Below are positions 36,191 to 46,277 of a stretch of 58,998 bases of DNA, in pieces. The notes beneath the pieces were generated by a model, which saw only the letters and a list, made by a program, of their open reading frames with translations, searched no databases and was not told the origin of the DNA. Each line of letters begins with the position of its first letter. Position 1 is the first letter of the stretch. Made by a program: the position numbers and the translations under genes. The stretch comes from Paracoccaceae bacterium (GTDB lineage: Bacteria; Pseudomonadota; Alphaproteobacteria; Rhodobacterales; Rhodobacteraceae), in NCBI GenBank assembly GCA_027486345.1, contig JAIXPH010000044.1:1-58998 (forward strand), read 5' to 3'.

Positions 36191-37332
36191 CAGAACAGTC
36201 CCTTCAGGTCGATGTCGTCATGGGCCAGACCGCGCCGCAGGGGCGCGTCCAGCGTGCTTCCGTTGCGGATCAGGTCGAAGCCCGCCGTGGTGGCGACCAG
36301 CGTCACATCGGCAGGCGCAGGATGGGCGCAGCCCTTGGCGCAGCCCGAAACATGCAGGACGCGGCCCTGCGGCACTTGGGTTGCAAGCCGCGCGGCAATG
36401 TCGCGCACGGGGGCCAGCGCCTGAAGGCAGGCGGGTGCGCCGGAGCATGCCTCTACCCGCCGGATCGGATCGTCGCCGTGCGTCACGAGGCCGGACAGCG
36501 CGGGCATCGCTGCCAGCCCCTCGACCAGCAGCATCCGCCACGGCGTCACGCGCAGCGATCCGAGAGCGGCGAGCGCCTCCAGCGTTTCCGCCTGCATCTG
36601 ACCGAAGGCAAAGCCTACCAGCGCGCCTTGTGGCACGATGGACGGTTGCGGTGTCGGAAGGGCAGGGGCGGGGGCGATACGGGGGGCCAGATCACCATCG
36701 GGCAGGATGCCACGACCGACCAGCGCCGCCATGCGGCCACGGCCACCCGACACGCCGCCCGATGCCACGAACCAGCGGGCGAGTGCCACGGCGGCGGCAG
36801 GCGCTTCGCTTTCGCTCACTGCCGCACCCAGCGCCAGCCCGTCGCAGCGCAGGACCAGCCCGCCATCCGTGGCGCGTTCCAGCCGGATATCCCCTGCGAT
36901 CCCTGCAAAGACGGGGGCGGGTCCGGTATCCACGACAAAGCCGAACTTGCCGGGCAGGGGGGGCATGTCGGCCAAGGCCGCGCCAAGCCGCGCCGCAAGC
37001 GTATCGGTCGCCGCGTCGGCAAAGGGCGTGACGAGGATGTTGCGCCGCGCCTCGTCCGCCGCATCGGCGTCGATCAGGTCCAGCTTGCGCAGGTCCGCAA
37101 TCAGGGGGGCGTGAGAGCCCTCTGTCACGCCGCGCAATTGCACGTTGCCGCGTGCCGACAGGTCGATCAGCCCGTTGCCATGCGCCCGCGCCGCCGCCGC
37201 GATCCCTGCCGCCTGCACGGGCGACAGGCGCCCGCCCTGCGGGCGCACGCGTACCACCAGCCCGTCGCCCGACATCATCGGTCTGAGCGCGCCGGGGCAC
37301 CAGCCCTGCACTTGGAACGCCGCCCCCGTCAT
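36190..37332 (-). CDS. cobG: CobG, precorrin-3B synthase (O2-dependent)
   Basis: CobG hydroxylates precorrin-3A with molecular oxygen; its presence marks the aerobic B12 route. The 380-residue protein is built like a sulfite/nitrite reductase half: an N-terminal ferredoxin-like repeat with VQGWCPGALRPMMSGDGLVV, NVQLRG, and the iron-sulfur cysteines CSGAPACLQ near residue 285 and HVSGCAKGCAHP near residue 327. The ATG at 37332 overlaps the cobN stop by 4 bp; a longer frame upstream is inside cobN. Confidence 0.93.
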   Translation of the reverse strand: MTGAAFQVQGWCPGALRPMMSGDGLVVRVRPQGGRLSPVQAAGIAAAARAHGNGLIDLSARGNVQLRGVTEGSHAPLIADLRKLDLIDADAADEARRNILVTPFADAATDTLAARLGAALADMPPLPGKFGFVVDTGPAPVFAGIAGDIRLERATDGGLVLRCDGLALGAAVSESEAPAAAVALARWFVASGGVSGGRGRMAALVGRGILPDGDLAPRIAPAPALPTPQPSIVPQGALVGFAFGQMQAETLEALAALGSLRVTPWRMLLVEGLAAMPALSGLVTHGDDPIRRVEACSGAPACLQALAPVRDIAARLATQVPQGRVLHVSGCAKGCAHPAPADVTLVATTAGFDLIRNGSTLDAPLRRGLAHDDIDLKGLF

Positions 37333-40300
37333 GCCCCGACCTCCAGCGTCGCCGCGATGGAATTGCGGCGCGTCACCCAGAGCCCTGCCTCGGCCAGACG
37401 GCGGAAGAGGTCGCGCAGCGCCGACAGTGCTGCCGGATTTTCGCGCGCCATAAAATCCACCACATCGTCGCGGCCCAAGGTCGCCTCGTGATACAGGTCG
37501 AACAGATGCGGCGGCACGACCCCCGCCAGATGGGCGAATGCCGCCATGTGATCGGCGGTCGCCGCAATCTCGGCCGAGCCGCGGAAGCCGTGGCGCATCA
37601 TGCCGTCGGCCCATTTCGGATCGACCGCACGGGCGCGGACGACGCGGGCGATCTCTTCGGTCAGGCTGCGGGCGCGGGGGCGGTCGGGCTGCGTGGCATC
37701 CAGATGGTAAAGCGCCGGTTTCGCCGCGCCCAGCCGGGCGAGGGCTGCGGCAAACCCCGCCTCGTGCGCGGCATGGTCCGCGGCCAGCAGCACGTCGGAT
37801 TCCGGCAGGTCCTGCGCGTGCACGAAACTGTCGGCCCCGCGCAACCGCGCCTCCAGCCCCGCGCGGTCGTCGCGGCTTTGCCCGTCCGCGCCGATGGCCC
37901 AGCTTGACGCGGCGATCCATGCCTCGCCCGCCGCGGCCCGCGCTTCGGGGGTGAAGTCATCCATCGCAACGCCCATGCCAAGGCCATACTGCCCCGGCTT
38001 CGGGCCATAGACCCGCGATGCCTGCTGGCGGTAGGGGTTGTCCTCCACCGCCTCGTCGCGTTCGGCCAGCATCGCGGCACCGGTTTCGAACAGCGTCGCA
38101 AGGCCGGGGAAGACATCGCGGAAAAGCCCGGACACCCGCAGCGTCACGTCGATGCGCGGGCGGTTCAGCAGGGCCAGCGGAACCACCTCCACCCCCGACA
38201 CACGGCCCGATCCGGCATCCCACACGGGGGCCAGACCCGCCAGATGCAGGGCCATGGAAAACTCTTCGCCCGCCGTGCGCATCGTGGCGCTGCCCCACAG
38301 GTCCACGACCAGACCCTGCGGCCAGTCGCCCTGATCCTGCAGATGGCGGCGCAGCAATTCCTCGGCCAGTTTCACGCCTTGGGCATGGGCGGCGCGGCTG
38401 GGCACCGCGCGCGGATCGACGGCAAAGAGGTTCCGCCCCGTGGGAAGCACATCGGACCGGCCCCGTGCGGGGCTGCCGGACGGTCCCGCAGCGACCCGCC
38501 GCCCCGACAGCGCGCGCAGCAGCCCCGCACGTTCGGCATCGCCGCAGGCACCACGGCCAAGGACATGCAGCCCGTCGCCATACTGGCTTTCCTTGATGTC
38601 GCAGACGAAACGGTCGATCCGCGTGATCGCCTCGGCCGCGCCCGCGCCGGCGGGGATGCCAAGGTCGGCCTCAACCCCCGACGCCTGCGCCTCGGCCCTG
38701 ATATCCGCGATCAGCCGGTCGCGGCGGGCGGGGTCGAGGCCGTCTGCGGTGGAATATTCGTCCAGAAGCCGTTCAAGCCGATGCATCCCTTCGGGCAGGG
38801 AGGCGCGGGCAAGGGGCGGTGGCAGGTGGCCCAAGGTCAGCGCTCCGATCCGGCGCTTGGCCTGCGCGGCCTCGCCCGGGTCGTTGACGATGAAGGGATA
38901 GATCACAGGCAGGTCGCCAATTAGCGCCTCGGGCCAGCAGTCGGGGGACAGGGCCACGGATTTCCCCGGCAGCCATTCCAGCGAGCCATGCGCGCCCATA
39001 TGGACAAGGGCATGCAGGCCCTGCGCGCGGAGCCACAGGTAGAAGGCCACGTAGCCATGCCGCGGCGTGCGCGACAGGTCGTGGTATTCCCCGTCACGCA
39101 GCGCGACCTCGCCCCGTTCGGGTTGCAGCGCGACGAGGACGTTACCGCGCTGCACCGCGGGGAAGCGGAAGGTGCCGTCCGTGCAGGCCGGATCGTCCGA
39201 TGCCGCGCCCCAAGCAGCAGAAAGCGCCTCGCGCAGCGATGCAGGGAGGGTTTCCAGCGCGGCAAGGTAATCGGCCAAGGGCCACGCGATCGTCTGCGCC
39301 GTCAGGGCAGGGGCAAGCGGCGCGGCATGGCCCGTCACATGACCCGCATCCGCCAGATCGGCCACCAGCGCCTCGGTCGATGCCAGCGCATCCATGCCCA
39401 CGGCATGGGCCATCTGGTGCGCGCGTCCGGGATAAGTGGACAGGACGACCGCCAGCCGCCGTTCCTGCGGCGCGGTTTCGGCCAGACGCAGCCAGCCTTT
39501 CACCCGTGCGACGACCGCCTCCACCCGTTCCGCATCCGCCCGATGCGCGAAGCGCGAGAATTGCAGGTCGGGATCGCGCTTTCCCGGCGACTTGAAGGAC
39601 ACGAGGCCTGCGAACAGCCGCCCGTCCACCTCGGGCAGTACGACATGCATCGCCAGATCGGCGGGCGACAGGCCACGGTCGGATTCGGCCCAGTCGCGGC
39701 GGCGGGCGGTGGACAGGGCCACCTGGAATACGGGGCAATCGGCGGCGTCAAAGGGGGTGGACCCGTCATCGGCGCGGGCCGAAAAGGCGGTGGCATTGAC
39801 CACCGCGACGGGCGGACGCGCCTCCAGCACGGGGCGCAGCCAGCCTGCGAAGCCCGCCGCCTTCAGCGACGGGGCAAAGACCCCCACCGCCGCGATGCCA
39901 TCGGCGCGGAAGGCGCGGATCAGCGCATCGACGGGCGCGGTGTCGGCGGCCGTCATGTAGCTGCGATAAAAGCTGACCAGCACATGGGGCGCATCCGGCG
40001 GGGCGGGGATCACGCCCAGATCGGGATCATAGAACCCCATGTCCGCCAGCCGCTTGTCTCCCGGCACCGGCCCCGCATAAAGCCCCGCCGCAAGGCAAAG
40101 CTGTGCCAGCGCCGCCTGTGCCGCCACGGCTCCGCCCGTGTCGCACAGTTCCTGCAGCCGCCGCAGGGTGGACACCGGCAGCGTCGATGCCGCATCCAGC
40201 GCCGGATCGGGCCGCCCGTCGGCGGGCAGCACGGCCAGCGCGATGCCCTTGCGGCGGGCAAGGTCCTGGATGGATGCGATGCCATAGGGCCAATAGGCCT

Positions 40301-40568
40301 CGCCCCCGATCAGGCGGATCAGGATCGCCTTCGCGCCCGAGAGCGTGCGTTCCACATAGGTATCCACCGACACCGGATGCTTCAGCGCCACGATGTTCTG
40401 CAGGCGCAGCGCGGGCAGCTTGCCCGCCGCCCGCTGCCAGCCCGCCGCAAACGCGCCAAGGTCGCTGTCCGAAAAGGACAGGACGATCAGGTCCGCCGGA
40501 TCCTGACCCGGATCGAACGGCGCGTCTGCCGTATCGAGTCCCCGACTGTCGCGGAAAACGACGTGCAT
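37329..40568 (-). CDS. cobN: CobN, cobaltochelatase large subunit
   Basis: CobN carries the tetrapyrrole-binding site of the ATP-dependent cobaltochelatase, which works with CobS and CobT (not in this window). The 1079-residue protein has family blocks such as KAILIRLIGGEAYWPYGIAS, VLVSFYRSYMTAADTAPVDA, VVLSTYPGRAHQMAHAVGMD, LVHMGAHGSLEWLPGKSVAL, PVIYPFIVNDPGEAAQAKRR and FVHAQDLPESDVL. It is shorter than the roughly 1275 residues of the Pseudomonas denitrificans protein as I recall it. It lies 9 bp after cobW. Confidence 0.94.
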   Translation of the reverse strand: MHVVFRDSRGLDTADAPFDPGQDPADLIVLSFSDSDLGAFAAGWQRAAGKLPALRLQNIVALKHPVSVDTYVERTLSGAKAILIRLIGGEAYWPYGIASIQDLARRKGIALAVLPADGRPDPALDAASTLPVSTLRRLQELCDTGGAVAAQAALAQLCLAAGLYAGPVPGDKRLADMGFYDPDLGVIPAPPDAPHVLVSFYRSYMTAADTAPVDALIRAFRADGIAAVGVFAPSLKAAGFAGWLRPVLEARPPVAVVNATAFSARADDGSTPFDAADCPVFQVALSTARRRDWAESDRGLSPADLAMHVVLPEVDGRLFAGLVSFKSPGKRDPDLQFSRFAHRADAERVEAVVARVKGWLRLAETAPQERRLAVVLSTYPGRAHQMAHAVGMDALASTEALVADLADAGHVTGHAAPLAPALTAQTIAWPLADYLAALETLPASLREALSAAWGAASDDPACTDGTFRFPAVQRGNVLVALQPERGEVALRDGEYHDLSRTPRHGYVAFYLWLRAQGLHALVHMGAHGSLEWLPGKSVALSPDCWPEALIGDLPVIYPFIVNDPGEAAQAKRRIGALTLGHLPPPLARASLPEGMHRLERLLDEYSTADGLDPARRDRLIADIRAEAQASGVEADLGIPAGAGAAEAITRIDRFVCDIKESQYGDGLHVLGRGACGDAERAGLLRALSGRRVAAGPSGSPARGRSDVLPTGRNLFAVDPRAVPSRAAHAQGVKLAEELLRRHLQDQGDWPQGLVVDLWGSATMRTAGEEFSMALHLAGLAPVWDAGSGRVSGVEVVPLALLNRPRIDVTLRVSGLFRDVFPGLATLFETGAAMLAERDEAVEDNPYRQQASRVYGPKPGQYGLGMGVAMDDFTPEARAAAGEAWIAASSWAIGADGQSRDDRAGLEARLRGADSFVHAQDLPESDVLLAADHAAHEAGFAAALARLGAAKPALYHLDATQPDRPRARSLTEEIARVVRARAVDPKWADGMMRHGFRGSAEIAATADHMAAFAHLAGVVPPHLFDLYHEATLGRDDVVDFMARENPAALSALRDLFRRLAEAGLWVTRRNSIAATLEVGA

Positions 40569-40577
40569 CTGTCTGCT

Positions 40578-41612
40578 TTACGCCCCCAGCACGGCGCGGA
40601 TCGCGGCTTCGTCGATGTCGTCATGTTCCGCGATCACCACGAGCTGCGACCGGCGCGGCGCATCGCCCCACGGGCGGTCGAACTGGCGGCGCACCCTTTC
40701 GCCCACCGCCTGCACCAGAAGGCGCATCGGTTTGCCCGACACGGCGACATGGCCCTTGACCCGCAGGATGTTCAACTCGCGCGCAAGGCGCTGGATGCGG
40801 CTGGCCAGATCGGCTGGATCGGCCACTTCGGGCAGGTCCACGACGATGCTGTCGAAATCCTCGTGCTCGTGGTCGTCATGCCCGTCATGGTGGCTGGGCC
40901 GTGCGGCAAGGTCATCTTCGGCCGCGGCATTCAGGCCGAGGATCACGCGCGGGTCGATCACCCCGTCGGTCATGGCGATCATCGGCACGCTGCGGGTCAT
41001 TTCCGCCGCGATCACGCCGCGCGCGGCCGCCAGCCCCGCATCGCCCGCAAGATCGGCCTTGGACAGCAGGATCAGGTCGGCACACAGGATCTGGTCCTCG
41101 AACACCTCGGACAGGGGTGTTTCATGGTCGATGCTGTCATCGGCGGCGCGCTGGGCATCCACCGCCGCCACGTCGGGCGCGAAGCGGCCCGCCGCCACCG
41201 CCTCGGCATCAGCCAGCGCGATCACGCCATCGACCGTGATCTTCGACCGGATCGCGGGCCAGTCGAAGGCCTTCAGCAGCGGCTTCGGCAGCGCGAGGCC
41301 CGAGGTTTCGATCAGGATATGGTCGGGTCGCCGGGGCAGAGCCATCAGCGCCTCGATCGTCGGGATGAAGTCGTCGGCCACGGTGCAGCAGATGCAGCCG
41401 TTGGCCAGTTCGACGATGTTTTCCTCAGGGCAGTTCTCGTCGGCGCAGGATTTCAGGATGTCGCCATCCACGCCCACGGTGCCGAATTCGTTGACGAGGA
41501 TCGCCAGACGCTTGCCCTGCGGGTTCTGCATCAGGTGGCGGATCAGCGTCGTCTTGCCCGCCCCCAGAAAGCCGGTGATCACGGTGACGGGGATCTTGGT
41601 CAGGTCGGTCAT
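40578..41612 (-). CDS. cobW: CobW, GTP-dependent metal chaperone (COG0523)
   Basis: CobW is thought to deliver cobalt to the chelatase. The 344-residue protein has the P-loop GFLGAGKTTLIRHL, the metal site GCICCT (CxCC) near residue 72, ETSGLALPKPLL, the NKxD-type LSKADL, and a His/Asp-rich stretch (HHDGHDDHEHED) near residue 244. The C-terminal domain ILRVKGHVAVSGKPMRLLVQ is typical. ATG 41612 overlaps the preceding DUF1636 gene by 4 bp. Confidence 0.93.
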   Translation of the reverse strand: MTDLTKIPVTVITGFLGAGKTTLIRHLMQNPQGKRLAILVNEFGTVGVDGDILKSCADENCPEENIVELANGCICCTVADDFIPTIEALMALPRRPDHILIETSGLALPKPLLKAFDWPAIRSKITVDGVIALADAEAVAAGRFAPDVAAVDAQRAADDSIDHETPLSEVFEDQILCADLILLSKADLAGDAGLAAARGVIAAEMTRSVPMIAMTDGVIDPRVILGLNAAAEDDLAARPSHHDGHDDHEHEDFDSIVVDLPEVADPADLASRIQRLARELNILRVKGHVAVSGKPMRLLVQAVGERVRRQFDRPWGDAPRRSQLVVIAEHDDIDEAAIRAVLGA

Positions 41613-41971
41613 TTCACGGGCTCCAGCGGGGGGATACGGGCAAGGCTCTGCTTGCGGAAGATCACGGGCCGGTCGCGCCACGGCACGAGGCCATCGGCCG
41701 TTCCGGCGTAGAGGGCGGCGCCGCGCAGGATTTCGGGGGCGTCGGCATCGGTCATGCGGCCATAGACATAGGACCACGCGCCGGGCTTGCTGAGCGCGAC
41801 CGAGCAGCCGTGATCGCAGGCCGACAGGCATTCGACGGGGCAGATCGTCACACCGTCGGGCGTAGCCTCTGCCGCCAGCGCGTCATACAGGCGGCGTCCG
41901 GGTGCATCGGTGCCCTCCGGCACCGGCTGGCCGGCGCGGCAGGTGGTGCAGACATGCAGAACTGTGGCCAT
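41609..41971 (-). CDS. DUF1636 family, predicted metal-binding/ferredoxin-like protein (copy 2)
   Basis: The 120-residue protein starts MATVLHVCTTCRAGQPVPEG and has C8xxC11 and then four cysteines in CPVECLSACDHGC (C44, C48, C52, C56), two more than copy 1. It is the first gene after the second cobalamin riboswitch and overlaps cobW by 4 bp. ATG 41971 has a GGAG site five bases upstream; an in-frame start at 42052 would place the N-terminus within 25 bases of the riboswitch and adds unlikely sequence. An electron carrier or metal donor in B12 synthesis is possible but unproved. Confidence 0.82.
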   Translation of the reverse strand: MATVLHVCTTCRAGQPVPEGTDAPGRRLYDALAAEATPDGVTICPVECLSACDHGCSVALSKPGAWSYVYGRMTDADAPEILRGAALYAGTADGLVPWRDRPVIFRKQSLARIPPLEPVK

Positions 41972-42074
41972 GCCCACTCCGGTCAATTCTGCGGAAGGGA
42001 TGGCCTGCGGCAAGGGCGCGACGATGCCCTTGGTCCGAAGGTCACGGAACACCCCGTCCGCGCGTTTCAGTTCC

Positions 42075-42275
42075 GGCGGCTGGCAGGTCTCCCGGCTTGC
42101 GGATATCGGGGCTGCGGCGGTGAAGCCGGACCCCGGCGCCCTGTCCGCCTTCCCGGCTTTGCGGCCAGTGGCATGGGACAGACCTTTCCGGTCACGGTCG
42201 CGGGGGCGGCTGCGCTTCGGACCCGCGACGTGGGACGTCGCAAAACCTGTCGCATTCCCTTCTCGCCTGCCCTAG
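42075..42275 (-). promoter_or_regulatory. cobalamin riboswitch controlling the long cob operon
   Basis: On the minus strand the leader has GAAGGGAATGCGACAGGTT, GCCGCCCCCGCGACCGTGAC, the B12-box core GCCACTGGCC, AAAGCCGGGAAGGCGG and the closing CAAGCCGGGAGACCTGCC. It ends about 100 bases before the ATG of the DUF1636 gene and should repress DUF1636-cobW-cobN and the following genes when B12 is abundant. Confidence 0.92.
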
Positions 42276-42346
42276 GACAGGCACCAGCGCCAATGGTTCC
42301 CTGTCTGCCACAAGGCAGGCGGAGTCAAGGAAAAGGAAACGTCATC

Positions 42347-42988
42347 ATGGCCGACAACACCGACACGGATGCCGCAGCCGGGACCGACGATCTGGCCCGC
42401 CACGCCGCCAAGATGGCCAAGAAGAAGGCCGCCCGCGACAAGATCATGGCGGGCAAGTCGGGCGAGAAGGGGCTGATCATCGTCCATACCGGCGCGGGCA
42501 AGGGCAAATCCTCCTCGGGCTTCGGGATGATCCTGCGCTGCATCGCGCACGGGATGCCCTCGGCCGTGGTGCAGTTCATCAAGGGCGCGTGGGATACGGG
42601 CGAACGCCGCCTGATCGAGGCGAATTTCAGCGACCTCTGCCAGTTCCACGCGATGGGCGAGGGGTTCACGTGGGAAACGCAGGACAAGGCCCGCGACATC
42701 GCCGCCGCGCGTGCGGGCTGGGAAAAGGCGAAGGAACTGATCCGCAACCCCGAGATCCGCTTCGTCCTTCTGGACGAGATCAACATCGCGCTGCGCTACG
42801 ACTACCTCGACCTCGACGAGGTGCTGGAGTTCCTGCGCGAGGAGAAGCCGCCGCTGACCCATGTCTGCCTGACGGGGCGCAACGCGAAAGAGGCGCTGAT
42901 CGAAGCCGCCGATCTGGTGACCGAGATGACGCTGGTCAAGCACCCCTTCCGGTCGGGCATCAAGGGCCAGCCGGGGGTGGAGTTCTGA
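42347..42988 (+). CDS. cobO: CobO, corrinoid adenosyltransferase
   Basis: CobO transfers adenosyl from ATP to cob(I)yrinic acid diamide. The 213-residue protein has a lysine-rich N-terminus ([20 protein letters not shown]), the P-loop [15 protein letters not shown] near residue 47, [29 protein letters not shown] and [23 protein letters not shown] 42347 follows the AAGGAAA site. It is divergent from the riboswitch-led operon, so its promoter must lie in about 70 bp or overlap the riboswitch DNA; no riboswitch is seen in its own orientation. Confidence 0.94.
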   Translation: MADNTDTDAAAGTDDLARHAAKMAKKKAARDKIMAGKSGEKGLIIVHTGAGKGKSSSGFGMILRCIAHGMPSAVVQFIKGAWDTGERRLIEANFSDLCQFHAMGEGFTWETQDKARDIAAARAGWEKAKELIRNPEIRFVLLDEINIALRYDYLDLDEVLEFLREEKPPLTHVCLTGRNAKEALIEAADLVTEMTLVKHPFRSGIKGQPGVEF

Positions 42989-42992
42989 TCCG

Positions 42993-44438
42993 ATGCCCGC
43001 GCTGATGATCCAGGGCTGCGGCTCAAACGTCGGCAAGTCGATGCTGGTCGCGGGCCTCTGCCGCGCGGCGCGGCGGCGCGGGCTGTCGGTCGCGCCCTTC
43101 AAGCCGCAGAACATGTCGAACAACGCCGCCGTGACCGTGGACGGGGGCGAGATCGGGCGCGCGCAGGCGATGCAGGCGATGGCCTGCGGGCTGGAACCCC
43201 ATACCGACATGAACCCCGTGCTCCTGAAGCCGGAATCGGATGTGGGCGCGCAGGTGATCGTGCAGGGCAAGCGCCTGACGACCGCGCGGGCGCGGGACTA
43301 TGCGGCGCTGAAGCCGCAACTGATGGGCGCGGTGCTGGAAAGCTTCCACCGCCTGAGATCCGCGCATGACCTTGTGATCGTCGAAGGCGCGGGCAGCCCT
43401 GCCGAGGTGAACCTGCGCGCGGGCGACATTGCCAACATGGGCTTTGCGCGCGCCGCCGACGTGCCCGTGATCCTGACGGGCGACATCGACCGTGGCGGTG
43501 TGATTGCACAGGTCGTGGGCACGCAGGCGGTGATCGACCCCGCCGATGCGGCCATGGTGGCGGGCTTCCTGATCAACAAGTTCCGCGGCGACCCGCGGCT
43601 CTTCGATGACGGTTATGCTCTGATCGAACGCAGCACGGGCTGGCGCGGCTTCGGCGTGGTGCCGTGGTTCCCGCAGGCCCATCTCCTGCCGGCCGAGGAT
43701 GCGCTGGACATCGCGTCCTCCCCGCGCGGCGACGGGATCACCATCGCCTGCCTGACCCTGTCGCGCATCGCGAATTTCGACGACCTCGACCCGCTTAAGG
43801 CCGAGCCGGGCGTGAACCTTGTCATGGTCAGGGCGGGAGAGGCCATTCCGGGTGACGCGCGTCTGGTGATCATTCCGGGATCGAAATCCACGCGCGGCGA
43901 TCTGGCCTTTCTGCGCGCACAGGGGTGGGACATCGACCTTGCGGCTCATGTTCGGCGCGGCGGGCATGTGCTGGGCATCTGCGGCGGCTACCAGATGCTA
44001 GGGCGGTCCGTAGCCGATCCTGACGGGATCGAAGGACCGGCGGGCGAAACGGCGGGGTTGGGGTTGCTGGACGTGGAAACCGTCATGTCACCTAACAAGC
44101 GACTTGCCCGAGTAACAGTAACCCATACCGGAACCGGCCTGTCCGTCGACGGGTACGAAATTCACATCGGCCGTACCCATGGCGCTGACTGCCAGCGCCC
44201 CTTCGCCGTTGTGAACGGTTGCCCGGAGGGTGCCGCCACCGCAGATGGACGGATCGCTGGAAGCTATCTGCACGGTCTGTTCACTTCTGACGCCTTCCGC
44301 GCAGCCTTTCTTGTCCGTCTCGGCATCAAGGCCGCGCCGCGATCCCATCTGGCTACGGTCGAAGCCACGCTCGACGCGCTGGTGGACCATCTGGCCGTAC
44401 ACCTTGACGTGCAGGACCTGTTCGCGGCGGCACGCTGA
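42993..44438 (+). CDS. cobQ: CobQ, cobyric acid synthase
   Basis: CobQ amidates the b, d, e and g side chains of adenosylcobyrinic acid diamide. The 481-residue protein has the N-terminal [45 protein letters not shown], and a glutaminase domain with [15 protein letters not shown] near residue 327 and a late GSYLHGLF. It lies 4 bp after cobO. From about 44050 the base composition becomes lower in GC than the rest of the gene. Confidence 0.94.
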   Translation: MPALMIQGCGSNVGKSMLVAGLCRAARRRGLSVAPFKPQNMSNNAAVTVDGGEIGRAQAMQAMACGLEPHTDMNPVLLKPESDVGAQVIVQGKRLTTARARDYAALKPQLMGAVLESFHRLRSAHDLVIVEGAGSPAEVNLRAGDIANMGFARAADVPVILTGDIDRGGVIAQVVGTQAVIDPADAAMVAGFLINKFRGDPRLFDDGYALIERSTGWRGFGVVPWFPQAHLLPAEDALDIASSPRGDGITIACLTLSRIANFDDLDPLKAEPGVNLVMVRAGEAIPGDARLVIIPGSKSTRGDLAFLRAQGWDIDLAAHVRRGGHVLGICGGYQMLGRSVADPDGIEGPAGETAGLGLLDVETVMSPNKRLARVTVTHTGTGLSVDGYEIHIGRTHGADCQRPFAVVNGCPEGAATADGRIAGSYLHGLFTSDAFRAAFLVRLGIKAAPRSHLATVEATLDALVDHLAVHLDVQDLFAAAR

Positions 44439-44800
44439 TCAATGTGTTCTCTGCCGTCTTCGGCGTTTCTGCACAGAAACGAGAGCATTCCCTCACGCCG
44501 ACAGTGCGACCCGGTGCTTTCCGTTCTACTAAACGCCGAACGCAGGAAGGCGAGGCACCTCCGAGCAGCGCTGTTTCAGGGAGGGCTGAAGCGCAATTTG
44601 GTGGCACTTGTCCCGGCGCACAGACTGGAGCCCGGGCCACACCGGAATGGCAAATTGTCCAACCAAGTGTTCTATCGTCACTGGCGAGTGTTTCGGTATG
44701 GTCGTCGATCGGACCTCGGCGGGCGATGCAGCGACGCGCGCTCTCTGCGGTTATTTTCGCCCGTCTCGCGAGGATCCCCTCCTTTCCACAACTGACGGCG
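44439..44800. other. intergenic stretch without recognisable gene
   Basis: The 360 bases after cobQ contain short open frames on both strands, but none has a ribosome binding site together with a recognisable protein. No RNA structure, terminator or repeat stood out. It is likely debris between the cob island and the following IS scrap. Confidence 0.4.
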
Positions 44801-45185
44801 AGAAATTTCACGGACGTGCAGAAGGCGTTCATCATCGAGCAGGGCGAAGTCTGAACGCCGGTTGCGGAGATCTGCTGGAAGGCTGGGATCAGTCAGGCGA
44901 CCTCCTTCAATTGGAAGAAGATGTATACTGGTTTGCTTCCGACCGAGATGAAGCGGCTCAAGCAGCTCGAGGACGTGAATGCCCGGCTGAAGAGGATCGT
45001 GGCGGACCTGACTTCGCATCGGGAAATACTGCAGGACGTGATCCGGCGAAGGCTTTGAAGCCGTGTCGGATGCGTGAACTTGTTCGCGTGATGTGCAGCG
45101 ATTGGGCAGTGTCGATCCGGCAGGCTTGTGGGGCCACCGGGTTTGACCGCTGGACTTTCCACTATCAGTCCTGCATCAGGCCATG
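44800..45185 (+). mobile_element. IS3-family remnant (type C): orfA and start of orfB
   Basis: Across frames one reads FTDVQKAFIIEQGEV, then TPVAEICWKAGISQATSFNW, KKMYTGLLPTEMKRLKQLED, VNARLKRIVADL and ILQDVIRRRL, an IS3 orfA of the IS407 kind with a TGA after GEV. It continues as RMRELVRVMCSDWAVSIRQA and FDRWTFHYQS, the start of orfB, and then breaks off. It is inactive and differs from types A and B. Confidence 0.75.
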
Positions 45186-45279
45186 AACCACGCCGTCTTT
45201 CGAGGCTGCTCTATACACGCAGACTTGCGCGACCGGGGCGGCTCAGACTAGACGGACCACCACGCAAAAGGAGACTGCC

Positions 45280-45822
45280 ATGGAACGTAGCCTTGCCCAT
45301 ATCGCCCTCTTCGCCGCCCTGATCGCAGTGCTGGGCTTCGTGCCGCAAATCATGCTGCCCTTCGGCGTGCCGATCACCGCCCAGTCGCTCGGCATCATGC
45401 TCTGCGGCACGGTGCTGGGTGCCAAGCGCGGCGCGCTGGCAGTGCTTCTCTTCCTCGCCCTCTTGGCGCTTGGCCTTCCGCTGCTCTCCGGCGGACGCGG
45501 CGGCCTCGGCGTCTTCGCCTCGCCCACCGTGGGCTTCCTGATCGGCTTCCCCGTCGCCGCCTTCGTCGCAGGCCTCGTGACGGAAAAGCTGCGCACTGCC
45601 ATCCTCCCCGCCTCCGCGCTGGGCGCCTTCCTCGGTGGCGTGATCGCGCTCTACGCCTTCGGCATCCCCGGCCTTGCCCTGATGCTGGACAAGTCCCTCG
45701 GCGAAGCCACCCTCATGGTGACGGCCTTCCTCCCCGGCGACCTAATCAAGGTCGTCCTCGCCGCCCTCATCACCCAAGGCATCGCCCGCATGCGCCCCGA
45801 CGCGCTGCTTTCGCGAACATAG
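45280..45822 (+). CDS. bioY: BioY, biotin ECF transporter substrate-binding subunit
   Basis: BioY is the membrane S-component that binds biotin for uptake, alone or with BioMN (not in this window). The 180-residue protein has about six hydrophobic segments and the family motifs PFGVPITAQSLGIMLCGTVL, GAKRGALAVLLFLALLALGL, LPLLSGGRGGLGVFASPTVG, FLIGFPVAAFVAG and the C-terminal FLPGDLIKVVLAALITQGI. ATG 45280 has an AAGGAGA site. It stands alone between IS remnants; no BioR box was recognised. Confidence 0.92.
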   Translation: MERSLAHIALFAALIAVLGFVPQIMLPFGVPITAQSLGIMLCGTVLGAKRGALAVLLFLALLALGLPLLSGGRGGLGVFASPTVGFLIGFPVAAFVAGLVTEKLRTAILPASALGAFLGGVIALYAFGIPGLALMLDKSLGEATLMVTAFLPGDLIKVVLAALITQGIARMRPDALLSRT

Positions 45823-46277
45823 GCCTGTCCCAATCACGATTCGACGCGGAATTAAGATTGCGCTGCTCCATCACTGGGGCGGCGAGTTTCTTGGGCGGAG
45901 TTAGGTTCCTCGCGCTCCACGAGCCGCTGCGCCGTCTATGCATGCACTTGCAATAGCAAAGTGGGCCGCCTCGTCACATATCCCACGGATGGCACACTCT
46001 CCCTGAGACTCAAGACGTCGCGCGCTTTTGTCGAGATTATTCGAAAGCCCTCACGCCTGAGAAGGGTTTGACCCTTGTTTCAAATGGTCAAAGTGGAGCG
46101 CAGGCTGAACCTTAATTCGGCCAGCGCTGACTTCCTTCATGACTTACAGCCTCATGCTGATTTGACGCATATCCAAAAGCGGGGTCATTTGTGGGTGAAA
46201 CCGGTTCGTTAATGGAGTTATCGCATGCGCTCGACCACTCGTGTTTGTCGGGCTTGGCGCGAGACTTCCGCCCTAGG
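45823..46277. other. AT-richer intergenic stretch without recognisable gene
   Basis: About 455 bases follow bioY. Stops are frequent in all frames and no ribosome binding site plus coding frame is convincing. The stretch ends in CCTAGG, the target of the IS481 remnant that follows. Confidence 0.45.

Noticed and set aside
38988-41711. 907-codon plus-strand frame opposite cobN and cobW
   Set aside because: It lacks family motifs, whereas both opposite genes are full of conserved ones.
42347-42988. cobO as part of the riboswitch-controlled operon
   Set aside because: The riboswitch conserved blocks read on the minus strand, away from cobO.
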